A stretch of 64,000 bases of DNA from CAWIMX01 sp963837345 (GCA_963837345.1 CAWIMX010000002.1:62001-126000), one strand, 5' to 3'; shown: positions 40,870-49,979, counted from the stretch's first letter. Program-made: numbers and translations. Notes: generated by a model not told the origin, from the letters alone.

Positions 40870-42432
40870 TTGCAGACCGACCTGAGCACGGACTTCCTCG
40901 TCGTCGGCGGCGGTATCGCCGGCCTGCGGGCCGCGATCGCGCTGGCGGCCGCCGGGCGCGTGCTCGTGCTCACCAAGGCTGACGCCCGCGAAAGCAACAC
41001 CGGCTACGCGCAGGGGGGCATCGCGGCTGCGCTCGGCGACGACGACAGCCCCGCGCGGCACGCCGACGACACGATTCGCGCCGGCGACGGCCTCTGCGAC
41101 GAGCACGCGGTTCGCGTGCTCGTCGAGCAAGGGCCGCACTACGTGCGGGAGCTGATGGACTGGGGCACGCGCTTCGAATGCGACGAAGCGGGCCGCCTCG
41201 CCTTCGGCCGCGAGGCGGCGCATTCCGTGCGACGCGTGCTGCACGCCGGCGACGCGACCGGACGCGAGATCGGCCGCGTGCTGTGGCAGCGCGTCGCGGA
41301 GCTCGCCGCGGTGACGGTCATCAATCACGGCACCGTGACCGAGCTGGCGATCGAGAGCGGCCGCGCGACGGGAGCGTGGTATTTCGACCGCGCGGGGACG
41401 CGGCGGCGGATCGTGGCCCGCGCCACGCTGCTGGCCACCGGAGGAGCGGGACAGGTCTTCCGCGAAACGACGAATCCCGCCGTCGCCACCGGCGACGGGA
41501 TCGCGCTCGCGTTTCGCGCCGGCGCCCGCGTCGCCGATCTGGAATTCGTGCAATTCCACCCGACCGCGCTGAACATGCCCGGTGTCCCGCGCTTTCTCAT
41601 TTCCGAGGCGCTCCGCGGCGAGGGCGCGCAGCTCCTGAACGGCCGGGGCGAGCCGTTCATGGCGGGCTACCATCCGGAGGGCGACCTGGCGCCGCGCGAC
41701 GTCGTGGCGCGTGCGATCGTTCACGAACAGGCGCGCACGCCCGGGCCCGTCACGCTCACGCTGGCGCATCTCGACGCCCTGTTCGTCCGCCGGCGGTTCC
41801 CGAACATCGCCGAGATGTGCCGGCGCGTCGGGCTCGACCTGGCCCGCGATCCGATTCCCGTCGGCCCGGCCGCCCACTACATGATGGGAGGCGTGGACAC
41901 CGACGATCGCGGACGGACCTCGATCCCGGGCCTGTACGCCGCCGGCGAAGTCGCGTGCACGGGCGTTCACGGCGCCAATCGGCTGGCCAGCAATTCGCTG
42001 CTCGAGGGCCTCGTTTTCGGCGCACGCGCCGGCGAAGCGATGCCCGGACCGCAGGCCGCCGCCGCGCCCCGCGCCGACCGCATCGGGGCCGCGGTCCGCG
42101 TGCCGGTCGTGATCGGCGCGCAGCCGATGAATCGCGCGGCGGTTCGCGATCTCGTCTGGACGGCGGCCGGATTGTTTCGGACGAAGGATCGCCTGGAGGC
42201 GGCGCTTCCCGCGCTCGATTCCGCGTTTCTCGACGCGCGCGCCCAACTGGAGCACGACCGCGGCGCCGACGCCTGGCAGCATCTGAATCTGCTGACCGTG
42301 GCGGGCCTGATTGCCCGCGCGGCGCTGCGCCGGGAAGAGAGTCGCGGCGGACACTTCCGCGCCGACTTCCCACGCCGGGACGACGAGCGCTGGCGGATCC
42401 ACCTGACGGACACGCTCGACCCGGTAGAATGA
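40870..42432 (+). CDS. nadB: L-aspartate oxidase
   Basis: This 520-residue FAD enzyme oxidises L-aspartate to iminoaspartate, the first step of de novo NAD synthesis. The FAD dinucleotide fold is FLVVGGGIAGLRAAIALA at the start. Family segments include ESNTGYAQGGIAAAL, HSVRRVLHAGDATGREI, FVQFHPTAL, FLISEALRGEGAQL, AAHYMMGGVDTD and GEVACTGVHGANRLASNSLLEG. A helical C-terminal domain follows. The start is a TTG; no ATG or GTG lies close upstream in frame. nadA and nadC are not in the window. It lies 30 bases before proS. Confidence 0.95.
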   Translation: MQTDLSTDFLVVGGGIAGLRAAIALAAAGRVLVLTKADARESNTGYAQGGIAAALGDDDSPARHADDTIRAGDGLCDEHAVRVLVEQGPHYVRELMDWGTRFECDEAGRLAFGREAAHSVRRVLHAGDATGREIGRVLWQRVAELAAVTVINHGTVTELAIESGRATGAWYFDRAGTRRRIVARATLLATGGAGQVFRETTNPAVATGDGIALAFRAGARVADLEFVQFHPTALNMPGVPRFLISEALRGEGAQLLNGRGEPFMAGYHPEGDLAPRDVVARAIVHEQARTPGPVTLTLAHLDALFVRRRFPNIAEMCRRVGLDLARDPIPVGPAAHYMMGGVDTDDRGRTSIPGLYAAGEVACTGVHGANRLASNSLLEGLVFGARAGEAMPGPQAAAAPRADRIGAAVRVPVVIGAQPMNRAAVRDLVWTAAGLFRTKDRLEAALPALDSAFLDARAQLEHDRGADAWQHLNLLTVAGLIARAALRREESRGGHFRADFPRRDDERWRIHLTDTLDPVE

Positions 42433-42462
42433 CGCGACCCGGGCCGATCGAGGCCCGCAGAC

Positions 42463-43944
42463 ATGGGAAGCGAGGAAGTCGAGATCGAGATGGCGAAAAA
42501 ACCCGACGGCGAATCGTTCGTAACCGAGATCACCCCCCGATCCCAGGATTTCTCCCGCTGGTACCTCGATGTCGTGCGCCGCGCCGAGCTCGCCGACTAT
42601 TCGCCGGTCAAGGGCTGCATGGTCATCCGGCCGTACGGCTATGCCATCTGGGAGCTGATCCAGCGCGCGCTCGACGCGCGCATCAAGGCCACCGGCCACG
42701 TCAACGCGTACTTCCCGCTGTTCATTCCTGAAAGCCTCCTCAAGAAGGAGGCCGAGCACGTCGAAGGATTCGCGCCACAGGTGGCGTATGTGACCCACGG
42801 GGGCGGCGAAGAGCTCGAGGAGAAGCTGCTCGTGCGTCCGACCTCCGAGGCGATCATCGGCACCATGTACGCGAAGTGGGTGCAGTCGTGGCGCGATCTG
42901 CCCATCCTGATCAACCAGTGGGCGAACGTCGTGCGCTGGGAGAAGGTCACGCGGCCCTTCCTCCGTACCACCGAATTTCTCTGGCAGGAAGGCCATACCG
43001 CTCACGAGACCGACGCCGAGGCCGAAGAGGAGACGCTGAGGATTCTCGATCTGTACGCGGAGACCTGCGAGTCGGTGCTGGCGATGCCCGTGGTGAAGGG
43101 GCGGAAGTCGGAGAGCGAGAAATTCGCCGGGGCGCTCCGGACCTATTCGATCGAGGCGCTCATGGGCGACGGCCGTGCCCTGCAGGCGGGGACGTCGCAC
43201 AACCTCGGCCAGAACTTCGCGAAGGCCTTCGACATCACGTTCCAGGCCCGCGACAAGTCCGTGCAGCACGTCTGGGGCACGTCCTGGGGCGTGTCCACGC
43301 GCCTCGTCGGCGGCGTGATCATGACCCACGGCGACGACAGCGGCCTGGTGCTGCCGCCGGAAGTCGCGCCCTACCAGGTCGTGATCGTGCCGATCGGCCG
43401 CGACAACTGGCGCGAAACGGTGCTGCCCAAGGCTCAGGAGATTCAGCGCGCGCTGCTGGCCGCCGGACTGCGGGTCACCCTCGACGAACGCGACGAGCGC
43501 CCCGGCTGGAAGTTTTCCGAATGGGAGTTGCGCGGCGTTCCCTTGCGCCTCGAAATCGGCCCGAAGGACATCGAAAAGTCGTCGGTGTTCGCCGCGCGCC
43601 GCGACACCCGCGAAAAGCAGAGTCTCCCCATGGACGGCCTGCCGGGTCGCGTGCGTGAGCTGCTCGACGAGATCCAGGCCAGCCTGCTGGCGCGGGCGCG
43701 GGCGTTCTGCGACGAGCATACCCAGCGGGTCTCGACCTACGATGCCTTCCGCCAGGCCATGGAAGGCCGCCCGGGTTTCGTCGTCGCGCCGTGGTGCGGC
43801 GACCCCTCCTGCGAAGCCCAGATCAAGGCCGAGACGCAGGCCACCATTCGCAACATGCCGCTCGGGGCGGCCAGGCCGTCCGCGCAGTGCGTTCGCGGCG
43901 ACCGGCCCGCCACCGAAGAGGCCTGGTTCGCGAAGGCGTACTGA
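42463..43944 (+). CDS. proS: Prolyl-tRNA synthetase, archaeal/eukaryal type
   Basis: This 493-residue class II synthetase charges tRNA-Pro. It lacks the editing insertion of the long bacterial form and has instead the short-type architecture. Motif 2 appears in RWEKVTRPFLRTTEFLWQE, motif 3 in GVIMTHGDDSGLVLPP. An anticodon-binding domain (about 290-390) follows, then a C-terminal domain with CGDPSC and a terminal Tyr, as in the Thermus-type enzyme. The ATG at 42463 is used; ATG 42490 (MAKKPDG) is also plausible since the conserved sequence begins after it. The stop shares the palindrome TGATCA with the stop of the convergent HEAT gene. Confidence 0.95.
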   Translation: MGSEEVEIEMAKKPDGESFVTEITPRSQDFSRWYLDVVRRAELADYSPVKGCMVIRPYGYAIWELIQRALDARIKATGHVNAYFPLFIPESLLKKEAEHVEGFAPQVAYVTHGGGEELEEKLLVRPTSEAIIGTMYAKWVQSWRDLPILINQWANVVRWEKVTRPFLRTTEFLWQEGHTAHETDAEAEEETLRILDLYAETCESVLAMPVVKGRKSESEKFAGALRTYSIEALMGDGRALQAGTSHNLGQNFAKAFDITFQARDKSVQHVWGTSWGVSTRLVGGVIMTHGDDSGLVLPPEVAPYQVVIVPIGRDNWRETVLPKAQEIQRALLAAGLRVTLDERDERPGWKFSEWELRGVPLRLEIGPKDIEKSSVFAARRDTREKQSLPMDGLPGRVRELLDEIQASLLARARAFCDEHTQRVSTYDAFRQAMEGRPGFVVAPWCGDPSCEAQIKAETQATIRNMPLGAARPSAQCVRGDRPATEEAWFAKAY

Positions 43945-44964
43945 TCAGCCCAGGAGCTCGGCGAAGGGGCCCGGCCAGCGCCGGGCGATTCGCTTCAACG
44001 CCGCGTGACGGCGAGTGAGGCGCTCACGTTTGACAATCGTCCGGAACGCATCGGCGAGGTGGCTTCGCCACCAGTCCGGATGCTCGGGCGCTCCCGCGTT
44101 CGCCCTGGCGTAGGCCGACGCGATCGCATCGAGACAGGCGGCGTCGCCGAGACTGCCGAGCGCCGAAAGGAACGCGACGGGCAGGGGCGCGTCGGCGTGC
44201 TCGAGCGATTCCTTGAGGTCGTAGACCCCCAGCCGGCTGCCATGGCCCGCCAGGATGGCGTGGGCGGCGCCGCGAACGACGGTCCATGCGGCCCGGTGCT
44301 GGAGGTCGGTGGCCTCGCGGTCGCGCACCCGTTCGATGATCAGGTGAATCATCGTAAGGGGCACGCTCCCGCCAGCGTGAGTCAGCGCGTCACGAAGCGT
44401 CTCGGGCGTCTCCGGCACCTCGCCTCGAGCCGCGAGCGCCAGCACGTCGGCCGGCGCCGTCGCCGGGCGCCCGCTCGCGGCGGCAGATACCTCGCGTCGC
44501 ACCGCCGCATCCGGGTCGTCACCCAGCTGGCTCCAGATGGGCGCCAGCGTGACGGTCGGCAGGTCGCCGAGCGCCCGGACGGCGGCGACGCGCACGCCGC
44601 CCGGCCTCGCGCGGTCAAGGGCGACGCCGGCGAGTGCGTCGAGGATCTCGAGGCCCCGGGGGCCCCGGAGACTGCCGCGCAGGGCTGCGACGGCGGCCGT
44701 GGCCACCGCCGCGGTCACATCGTGAAGGCCTCGCAGGGCCGGCGGGACGGCGCGAGGATCGCCGATGGCGTCGAGGGCGTGGAATGCGCCGATGCGCGCG
44801 GCTGGCGCGGCGTCGGATCCGGCGATCTGCACGAGGCGGTCGACGGCGCGGGATCCGATGACGGTCAGCCTCGCGATGGCGGCCTCCCGGGCCGCCGCGT
44901 CGTCCGATCCGAGATCGGTGATCAGCGCGTCAACCTGCCGGCCCGACGACGCCTTGATGACCAC
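43945..44964 (-). CDS. HEAT-repeat protein
   Basis: This 339-residue protein is made of alpha-helical HEAT repeats: rows such as AREAAIARLTVIGSRAVDRLVQIAG, AARIGAFHALDAIGDPRAVPPALRGL and GVRVAAVRALGDLPTVTLAPIW recur every 30-40 residues through most of the length. The C-terminal end (about 260-339) is less repetitive and contains HPDWWRSHLADAFRTIVKRERL. No enzymatic motif or signal peptide is seen, so it is probably a cytoplasmic scaffold. The stop abuts the proS stop with no gap. Function is unknown. Confidence 0.8.
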   Translation of the reverse strand: MVIKASSGRQVDALITDLGSDDAAAREAAIARLTVIGSRAVDRLVQIAGSDAAPAARIGAFHALDAIGDPRAVPPALRGLHDVTAAVATAAVAALRGSLRGPRGLEILDALAGVALDRARPGGVRVAAVRALGDLPTVTLAPIWSQLGDDPDAAVRREVSAAASGRPATAPADVLALAARGEVPETPETLRDALTHAGGSVPLTMIHLIIERVRDREATDLQHRAAWTVVRGAAHAILAGHGSRLGVYDLKESLEHADAPLPVAFLSALGSLGDAACLDAIASAYARANAGAPEHPDWWRSHLADAFRTIVKRERLTRRHAALKRIARRWPGPFAELLG

Positions 44965-44982
44965 GTGTCGCTCCAGACACGA

Positions 44983-45013
44983 ACGGCCGGGCGCCTGTTG
45001 GACACCCGGCCGT
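44983..45013 (-). terminator. Hairpin downstream of the OmpA-family gene
   Basis: ACGGCCGGG (44983-44991) and CCCGGCCGT (45005-45013) form a perfect 9-base stem with a 13-base loop, 36 bases beyond the stop of the leftward porin gene. No T-tract follows on the minus strand, so it may be an inefficient or factor-aided terminator. Confidence 0.45.
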
Positions 45014-45020
45014 CACCGTA

Positions 45021-45047
45021 AGAACCCGCAGAACCCTTGGAACCTTG
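45021..45047. repeat. Three tandem nonamers
   Basis: AGAACCCGC, AGAACCCTT and GGAACCTTG lie end to end just after the stop of the OmpA-family gene. They resemble in style, but not in sequence, the heptamer and octamer arrays at 753 and 58329. Confidence 0.6.
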
Positions 45048-45049
45048 AT

Positions 45050-46741
45050 CTACTGCACGCTCACGACGAGCGCGGCGCGGCGGTTCAGCCGGCGCGTCTC
45101 TTCTCGCGAGTTGTCGTATTTCGGCGCTTCCTCGCCGTAGCTGCGCGTGGTGAGCCGCGAGGCGGGAACGCCGCGCGACACGAGATAGTCGCGCACGCTG
45201 GCGGCTCGCCGATCGCCAAGCGCGAGGTTGTACTCGGCCGTGCCGATGTTGCAGGTGTGGCCCTCGATCACGATGTTCCGGCCCGGATTCGCCATCAGCT
45301 TCTGGACCGCATCGTCGAGGAGCCGGAGCGCTTCGGGTCGGAGCGTCGAACGGTCGAAGTCGAAGTACACGTCCTCGAAGGTCAGCTGCACGACGGGAGG
45401 CGGAGCGGCCACCTGCACCGTGACCGAGGCGCTGGCGGTGCCGCCCTTGCCGTCGCTCACGGTGACTGTGGCGGGCACCGGGCCGGCCTGCTGCGGGGCC
45501 GTCCACGTCGTCTGGGCGTTGCCTGCGCTCTGGAACGTGCCGGCGGGCGCCGTCCAACGGTACGTCAGCTGGTCGCCATCGGGATCCTGGGCGGTCGCGG
45601 TAAGCGTCGACGTGCCGCCCACCTGCACCGTGCAGGGGTCGCATTCGGCCCGGACGGTCGGAGGCCGGTTGGCCGGGGGCGGCGGCGGGGGTGGGGGCGG
45701 CGGCGGCGGAGGCACATACCGATGGACGCCCGGGTGGTAACCGATGCGCACCTGATAGTCGACGAAATCACCGAACGTGCTGCCCTCACTGCCGAAGTCG
45801 TCGCGGCTCTCGGTCGGCAGATTCCAGCCGGCGCCGCCACCGACGAAGAAGCCGTTCGGCGCCTGGTAGGTGAGGCCGACGCTGGCGGTGGTCAGGGTCC
45901 GGATCGGATAGGTCCCCGCCGCGATACTGCCGTCGACCCCGCTGATCGGCGATGACAGCGTGAGCGTGTCGTCGAAGGGCTTTTCGCCGAACAGCTCGCC
46001 CGTGAAGCGAAGCGGACCCGTCGACGGCACGCCTGCGCCGAATCCCCATCGCAGGCCATTCGAGGCGGTGGCGCCCGACGGCGTGCCGCGGAAGATGGCG
46101 CCGCCATAGCCGGCCAGCTCGACGACGTTGTTCACGTTCTTGCTGACGACGAAGTCGAGGGTCGCGTCCATCTTCCCCGTGCTGACGCCGGACGCATCGT
46201 CGCCCGTCGGAATCTTGTACGCGTTGCGGACGGCGACCGCGACGGGCTTGTTCTGCTCTTCGGACACGAGGTTGATCTTGGCGCCGACCGTGAAATCGCC
46301 GACCTGGTTGCCGGTCCAGTAGCCGTTCACGAACGGGTAGCGGTAGAGGGGGCCGCCGGTTGCGCTGGCGTTGAACACCGGACGGGCGTCGCGGTCGATG
46401 CGGGTGTCGAGCTTGAACGATCCGAACAGTTCGAGGTGTCTGAAGACGCCGACGGCGCCGGTCGCGGCGATATCGGAGACGTTGCTGAAGCCTTCGACGT
46501 AGTTGAGGCCGAGCCGCTGCAAGCTGACGGAGAAGTCGCCCCGGCCGAGCACCTCGGCCGTCGGCACCTGCCAGAGGCCGGTGTCGCCCTGGAAGGTCGC
46601 CGTGGCGGGACGCGTCGCCTCGTCGGACGGCTGGGAGGCCGACGACGTCTGCGACTGCGCCGGGGCTGTCTGGGCCCCGGCCATGCCCGACACAAGCAGG
46701 CAGGCAGCCGTCAGGCCAATGAATCGAAGCGATGTCGTCAT
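45050..46741 (-). CDS. OmpA-family outer-membrane protein with proline linker and Ig-like domain
   Basis: This 563-residue protein has a signal peptide (about 1-23, cut after GMAGA). Residues of about 30-350 look like a transmembrane beta barrel (alternating strands such as GAVGVFRHLELFGSFKLDTRI and ASVGLTYQAPNGFFVGGGAGWNL). A run of 13 prolines (near 45680-45720) links it to an Ig/PKD-like domain (RAECDPCTVQVGGTSTLTATAQDPDG) and an OmpA C-terminal peptidoglycan-binding domain (VYFDFDRSTLRPEALRLLDDA, IEGHTCNIGTAEYNLALGDRRA). The ATG at 46741 is chosen because GGAGG precedes it and the signal peptide follows at once. It likely tethers the outer membrane to the wall. Confidence 0.88.
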   Translation of the reverse strand: MTTSLRFIGLTAACLLVSGMAGAQTAPAQSQTSSASQPSDEATRPATATFQGDTGLWQVPTAEVLGRGDFSVSLQRLGLNYVEGFSNVSDIAATGAVGVFRHLELFGSFKLDTRIDRDARPVFNASATGGPLYRYPFVNGYWTGNQVGDFTVGAKINLVSEEQNKPVAVAVRNAYKIPTGDDASGVSTGKMDATLDFVVSKNVNNVVELAGYGGAIFRGTPSGATASNGLRWGFGAGVPSTGPLRFTGELFGEKPFDDTLTLSSPISGVDGSIAAGTYPIRTLTTASVGLTYQAPNGFFVGGGAGWNLPTESRDDFGSEGSTFGDFVDYQVRIGYHPGVHRYVPPPPPPPPPPPPPANRPPTVRAECDPCTVQVGGTSTLTATAQDPDGDQLTYRWTAPAGTFQSAGNAQTTWTAPQQAGPVPATVTVSDGKGGTASASVTVQVAAPPPVVQLTFEDVYFDFDRSTLRPEALRLLDDAVQKLMANPGRNIVIEGHTCNIGTAEYNLALGDRRAASVRDYLVSRGVPASRLTTRSYGEEAPKYDNSREETRRLNRRAALVVSVQ

Positions 46742-46807
46742 CGGGCTGTGACCTCCACGGGTGACAGCAAAAAGCGCGAAAAAAGTCTCTCTTGAGTATC
46801 CCGACCT

Positions 46808-46837
46808 ATAGTAGGCCCGAGCCGTACTTGAAGTCAA
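46808..46837 (-). promoter_or_regulatory. Sigma-70 promoter of the OmpA-family gene
   Basis: On the minus strand TTGACT (46837-46832) and TACTAT (46813-46808) are 18 bases apart, about 65 bases before the start codon. Both hexamers are close to consensus. Confidence 0.65.
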
Positions 46838-46862
46838 TCAACGACTTAGCACTATTGCACGC

Positions 46863-47675
46863 TTATGTCGTCGATTCGTCATCGGCCTTCGGCCGCTTGG
46901 GACCTACCAGCCAGGCGATGCCAATGCTCAGAAGGTAGAGTCCGATCATTGGAGCTGCGAACACCGTTTGGGTGCCGGGATCGCCGGTCGGCGTGATGAC
47001 CGCCGACGCGACGAAAATCAGCAGGATCGCGTACTTGATGTTGCGGAACAGGAACCGGGCGGTCACGACGCCCATCTTGGCGAGAAAGAACACCACAGTG
47101 GGCATCTGGAAGACGAGACCCATGGCGAGCAGGAACTTCGTGTACATCGAGAACACCGGCGCCAGCCGCGGCATGAAGCGCAGGCCGGTGGTGTCGAAGC
47201 TCGCGAAGAATTTCATCATGAACGGAAACATCAGGTAGTGGTTGAAGGCGGCCCCGCCGACGAACCCCGCAGTGGAGAGCACCACGAACGGGATGGCGAA
47301 GCGCTTCTCGTTCGAGTACAGCCCCGGGGCGATGAACTTCCAGACCTGATACATGATCGCGGGCGCCGCGATCACGGTGCCGCTGATGAGCGAGAGGCGG
47401 ATGTAGAGCGCGAACGCTTCGGTCGGTTCCGTGTAGATGAGCGAAACGCCGGGCACCGCCTGGAAGAGCGGGGCCATGATGAAATCGTAGATGCGTCCGA
47501 TGAACGTGAAGGAAATGGCGACCCCGACAGCCAGGGCGATCGCGGCGTAGATGATGCGCTTCCGGAGCTCGTCGAGGTGCTCCAGAAACGACATCCGCCC
47601 GGCGAGGTCATCCTCTTCGACGGGCGGGTCGGGCAGCGCGCCGATTTTCGGGCTCGGAAAAGGGACGAGGGCCAT
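46863..47675 (-). CDS. tatC: Twin-arginine translocase subunit TatC
   Basis: This 270-residue membrane protein has six predicted spans and the TatC hallmarks: SFLEHLDELRKRIIYA at the cytoplasmic N-terminus, with the acidic FLEHLDELR that contacts twin-arginine signals, and SNEKRFAIPFVVLSTAGFVGGAAF. A 27-residue extension precedes the conserved part. It follows tatA by 15 bases and both are read from the strong promoter at 48038-48066. There is no TatB, so the system is probably a two-component TatAC type. Confidence 0.94.
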   Translation of the reverse strand: MALVPFPSPKIGALPDPPVEEDDLAGRMSFLEHLDELRKRIIYAAIALAVGVAISFTFIGRIYDFIMAPLFQAVPGVSLIYTEPTEAFALYIRLSLISGTVIAAPAIMYQVWKFIAPGLYSNEKRFAIPFVVLSTAGFVGGAAFNHYLMFPFMMKFFASFDTTGLRFMPRLAPVFSMYTKFLLAMGLVFQMPTVVFFLAKMGVVTARFLFRNIKYAILLIFVASAVITPTGDPGTQTVFAAPMIGLYLLSIGIAWLVGPKRPKADDESTT

Positions 47676-47690
47676 GACGCGCGTTCCGCG

Positions 47691-47993
47691 CTAGGCGCTC
47701 TGGTCGTTCTGGTTCACCGCGACGGGTTCGGCGGGCGGCGGCGCGGCGGCCGGCGCGGGTTCTGACGGGGTCGGGTTCGTCTGCGCCGCTTTGCGGGCGT
47801 CGAGGGCGGCGCGCTGATCTTCGATGCGGATTTCCTCTTCGAGCGTGCTGCGTAGCTCGTTCGAGGCGCGCTTGAATTCCGACAGGCTCCGGCCAAGCGA
47901 ACGGCCCAACTCGGGCAGCTTCCGGGGCCCGAAAATAATGAGAGCGATCACGAAAATGATGATCAGCTCCGGCATGCCGATGGACCCAAACAT
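47691..47993 (-). CDS. tatA: Twin-arginine translocase subunit TatA
   Basis: This 100-residue protein has an N-terminal membrane helix MFGSIGMPELIIIFVIALIIFGPRKLPELG-type start, with the FGP hinge, an amphipathic helix (GRSLGRSLSEFKRASNEL) and an Ala/Pro-rich tail. It forms the translocation pore with TatC. An AAGGAG ribosome site lies before the ATG. It could act for both TatA and TatB; the sequence does not separate the roles. Confidence 0.93.
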   Translation of the reverse strand: MFGSIGMPELIIIFVIALIIFGPRKLPELGRSLGRSLSEFKRASNELRSTLEEEIRIEDQRAALDARKAAQTNPTPSEPAPAAAPPPAEPVAVNQNDQSA

Positions 47994-48037
47994 GAGTGCT
48001 CCTTGCTGAAACGGGCCGTGCAGACGTACCCTTCAAA

Positions 48038-48066
48038 AGTATAGGGGCAGGGCCCAAAGGGGTCAA
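48038..48066 (-). promoter_or_regulatory. Strong sigma-70 promoter of tatA-tatC
   Basis: On the minus strand TTGACC (48066-48061) and TATACT (48043-48038) are 17 bases apart. The tatA start lies about 45 bases downstream. Confidence 0.7.
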
Positions 48067-48098
48067 GAAGCCACTGGCCGGCTGGCGCCCAGAAGTCT

Positions 48099-48127
48099 TT
48101 GATCGTCAGGAAGTTATCTGTTAGCAT
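48099..48127 (+). promoter_or_regulatory. Candidate sigma-70 promoter of the S41 protease gene
   Basis: TTGATC (48099-48104) and TAGCAT (48122-48127) are 17 bases apart and end 8 bases before the ATG, so the transcript would be leaderless or nearly so. Confidence 0.4.
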
Positions 48128-48135
48128 CCCTTGAT

Positions 48136-49755
48136 ATGCGACGCTACCGCCCCGTGTCGGCCGTGGTCTTCGCGGTGCTCGTGTCAGCGCTCGTCGGCGG
48201 GCTGTTCGGCCGCCAGGCGCTCGCCACCGACGAGACCATTCCCGACCACTACAAGACATTCTCGGCCGCGCTCGCTGCCGTGCAGGCGAACTACGTGGCC
48301 GACGTCGACGCGGACCGCCTCGTGTACGGCGCCATCCGGGGCATGCTCGCGACGCTCGATCCGCATTCGAGCTTCTTCGATCCACGCGAATACGCGCAGA
48401 TGCGCGAGCGCCAGGAGGGCCACTACTACGGCATCGGCGTCTCGATCGTGGCCGTCGATGGCGACATCACGGCGGTCCAGGTCTTCGAGGGCTCGCCCGC
48501 CTACCAGGCGGGCATGCGGCGGGGGGACGTGATCGCCCGCATCGAGGATGTCGACGCGCACGGGTGGACCACCGAGCAGGCGATGCAGAAGCTGCGCGGG
48601 CAGAAGGGCACGCCCGTCCGCATCGAAATCCGTCGCGCCGGTTACGCCAACCTCATTCCGATCGGACTCACGCGCGACGAAGTCCTCATGACGACGGTGC
48701 CGGCCGCCTTCATGGTGGACGACACGACCGGGTACGTGCGCCTCCAGGACTTCGCCGAGAACACGGACCGCGATCTCAACCGGGCGCTTCGCGATCTCTC
48801 GGCCAAAGGCATGAAGCAGCTGCTGCTCGACCTGCGCGGCAACCCGGGCGGGCCGCTCGATCAGGCCATTCGCGTCGTGAACGAATTCGTGCCGAAGGGG
48901 AAGATGATCGTCTACACGCGCGGCCGGATCCGCAATTCCGATCAGGACTACCGTGCCGCCGACGACGCCCAGTTCGCCGATCTGCCCATCGTGGAGCTCG
49001 CGAACCGCAGCAGTGCGAGCGCGTCGGAAATCGTGACCGGCGCGCTGCAGGATCACGATCGCGCCTATATCGTCGGCGAAACGACGTTCGGCAAGGCCCT
49101 GGTGCAGTCGATCTACCGCATCAGCGGCGGCGCGGGCCTGGCGCTCACCACGGCCCACTACTACACGCCGAGCGGCCGTTTGATCCAGCGGCCCTGGGAC
49201 GAGACCTTCGACGAATATCTGCAATACACGCAGCGGGACCAGGACGAGACCCGACCGCACCTCCCGACCGATCTCAAGTACACCGACGCCGGGCGTCCCG
49301 TGTACAGCGGCGGCGGCATCGAGCCGGATCGCCGGCTGAACGGCCCGATCGACGGGTTCAACCCGACCTCGTTCGGACGGCTGCTCTATTCGCGGCAGGA
49401 GTTCGCGACCTTCGCGGAGAAGTTCACCCTCCAGGGCGATACGCGCATCGAGCAGCCGGCCACGGGCCGCAGCTTCGTCCCGCGCAACTTCACCGTGGAC
49501 GACGCGATGATGCAGGCCTTCCGGCAGCAGCTCGTCGACGAGCACCTGAAGATCGACGAGCAGGCGTTTGCGACCGATCTGGCGTTCGTGCGCGCCGAGA
49601 TCCGGTACGAGATCGATCTGGCCCTCTTCGGCGTGGCCGAGGCGCGCAAGCACATGCTCGCCGTCGATCCGCAGGCGCAACTCGCGCTCACGCTCTTCGA
49701 CGAGGCCCGGCGGCTGTCGAGTCTGTCGGGTGCGACGACCAAAGCCGCGAACTGA
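48136..49755 (+). CDS. S41-family C-terminal processing protease with PDZ domain
   Basis: This 539-residue serine protease has an N-terminal membrane anchor (about 8-26), an S41 N-terminal helical part with LDPHSSFFDPREYAQMRE, a PDZ domain (about 85-165, VFEGSPAYQAGMRRGDVIARIEDVDAHGW), and the catalytic domain: LLDLRGNPGGPLDQAI, RSSASASEIVTGAL with the nucleophilic Ser, and TFGKALVQSI with the general-base Lys. Compared with ordinary CtpA (about 400-450) it carries about 150 extra C-terminal residues that are helical (FAEKFTLQGDT, QAFRQQLVDEHLKIDEQAF). It acts in the periplasm, trimming protein C-termini. It is divergent from tatA. Confidence 0.9.
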   Translation: MRRYRPVSAVVFAVLVSALVGGLFGRQALATDETIPDHYKTFSAALAAVQANYVADVDADRLVYGAIRGMLATLDPHSSFFDPREYAQMRERQEGHYYGIGVSIVAVDGDITAVQVFEGSPAYQAGMRRGDVIARIEDVDAHGWTTEQAMQKLRGQKGTPVRIEIRRAGYANLIPIGLTRDEVLMTTVPAAFMVDDTTGYVRLQDFAENTDRDLNRALRDLSAKGMKQLLLDLRGNPGGPLDQAIRVVNEFVPKGKMIVYTRGRIRNSDQDYRAADDAQFADLPIVELANRSSASASEIVTGALQDHDRAYIVGETTFGKALVQSIYRISGGAGLALTTAHYYTPSGRLIQRPWDETFDEYLQYTQRDQDETRPHLPTDLKYTDAGRPVYSGGGIEPDRRLNGPIDGFNPTSFGRLLYSRQEFATFAEKFTLQGDTRIEQPATGRSFVPRNFTVDDAMMQAFRQQLVDEHLKIDEQAFATDLAFVRAEIRYEIDLALFGVAEARKHMLAVDPQAQLALTLFDEARRLSSLSGATTKAAN

Positions 49756-49780
49756 GCCGTAGGTCGTTCGACCACAATCG

Positions 49781-49829
49781 ATTGGGGCTGGAGATTGCCC
49801 TTGCCCCAATAACTGGGCCTTGTTACACT
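49781..49829 (+). promoter_or_regulatory. Inverted repeat and candidate promoter before smc
   Basis: ATTGGGGC (49781-49788) and GCCCCAAT (49803-49810) are a perfect 8-base inverted repeat with a 14-base spacer. A possible promoter TTGCCC (49801-49806), 17-base spacer, TACACT (49824-49829) overlaps its right arm. It could be a hairpin ending the protease transcript or an operator for smc. About 150 bases of leader follow to the smc ATG, including a GGCCC/GGGCC hairpin near 49945-49965. Confidence 0.35.
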
Positions 49830-49979
49830 GGCGCGGTGTTGCCGGATCAGGGGCCATTCGCCCGATGTACGGGCAGTGAGAAACCGGCGTTTTCGGTCTG
49901 ACAGTCGGCTTGTCTTCCCAGCCAATCCCCTCGTTCCCGGCCGGGCCCGTTCAGGGCCGGGCCTTGGTTGATGTGCGCC

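Noticed and set aside
45685..45715. Short GGC/GGG repeats as a CRISPR or microsatellite feature
   Set aside because: They encode the proline run of the porin on the minus strand; there are no spacers.
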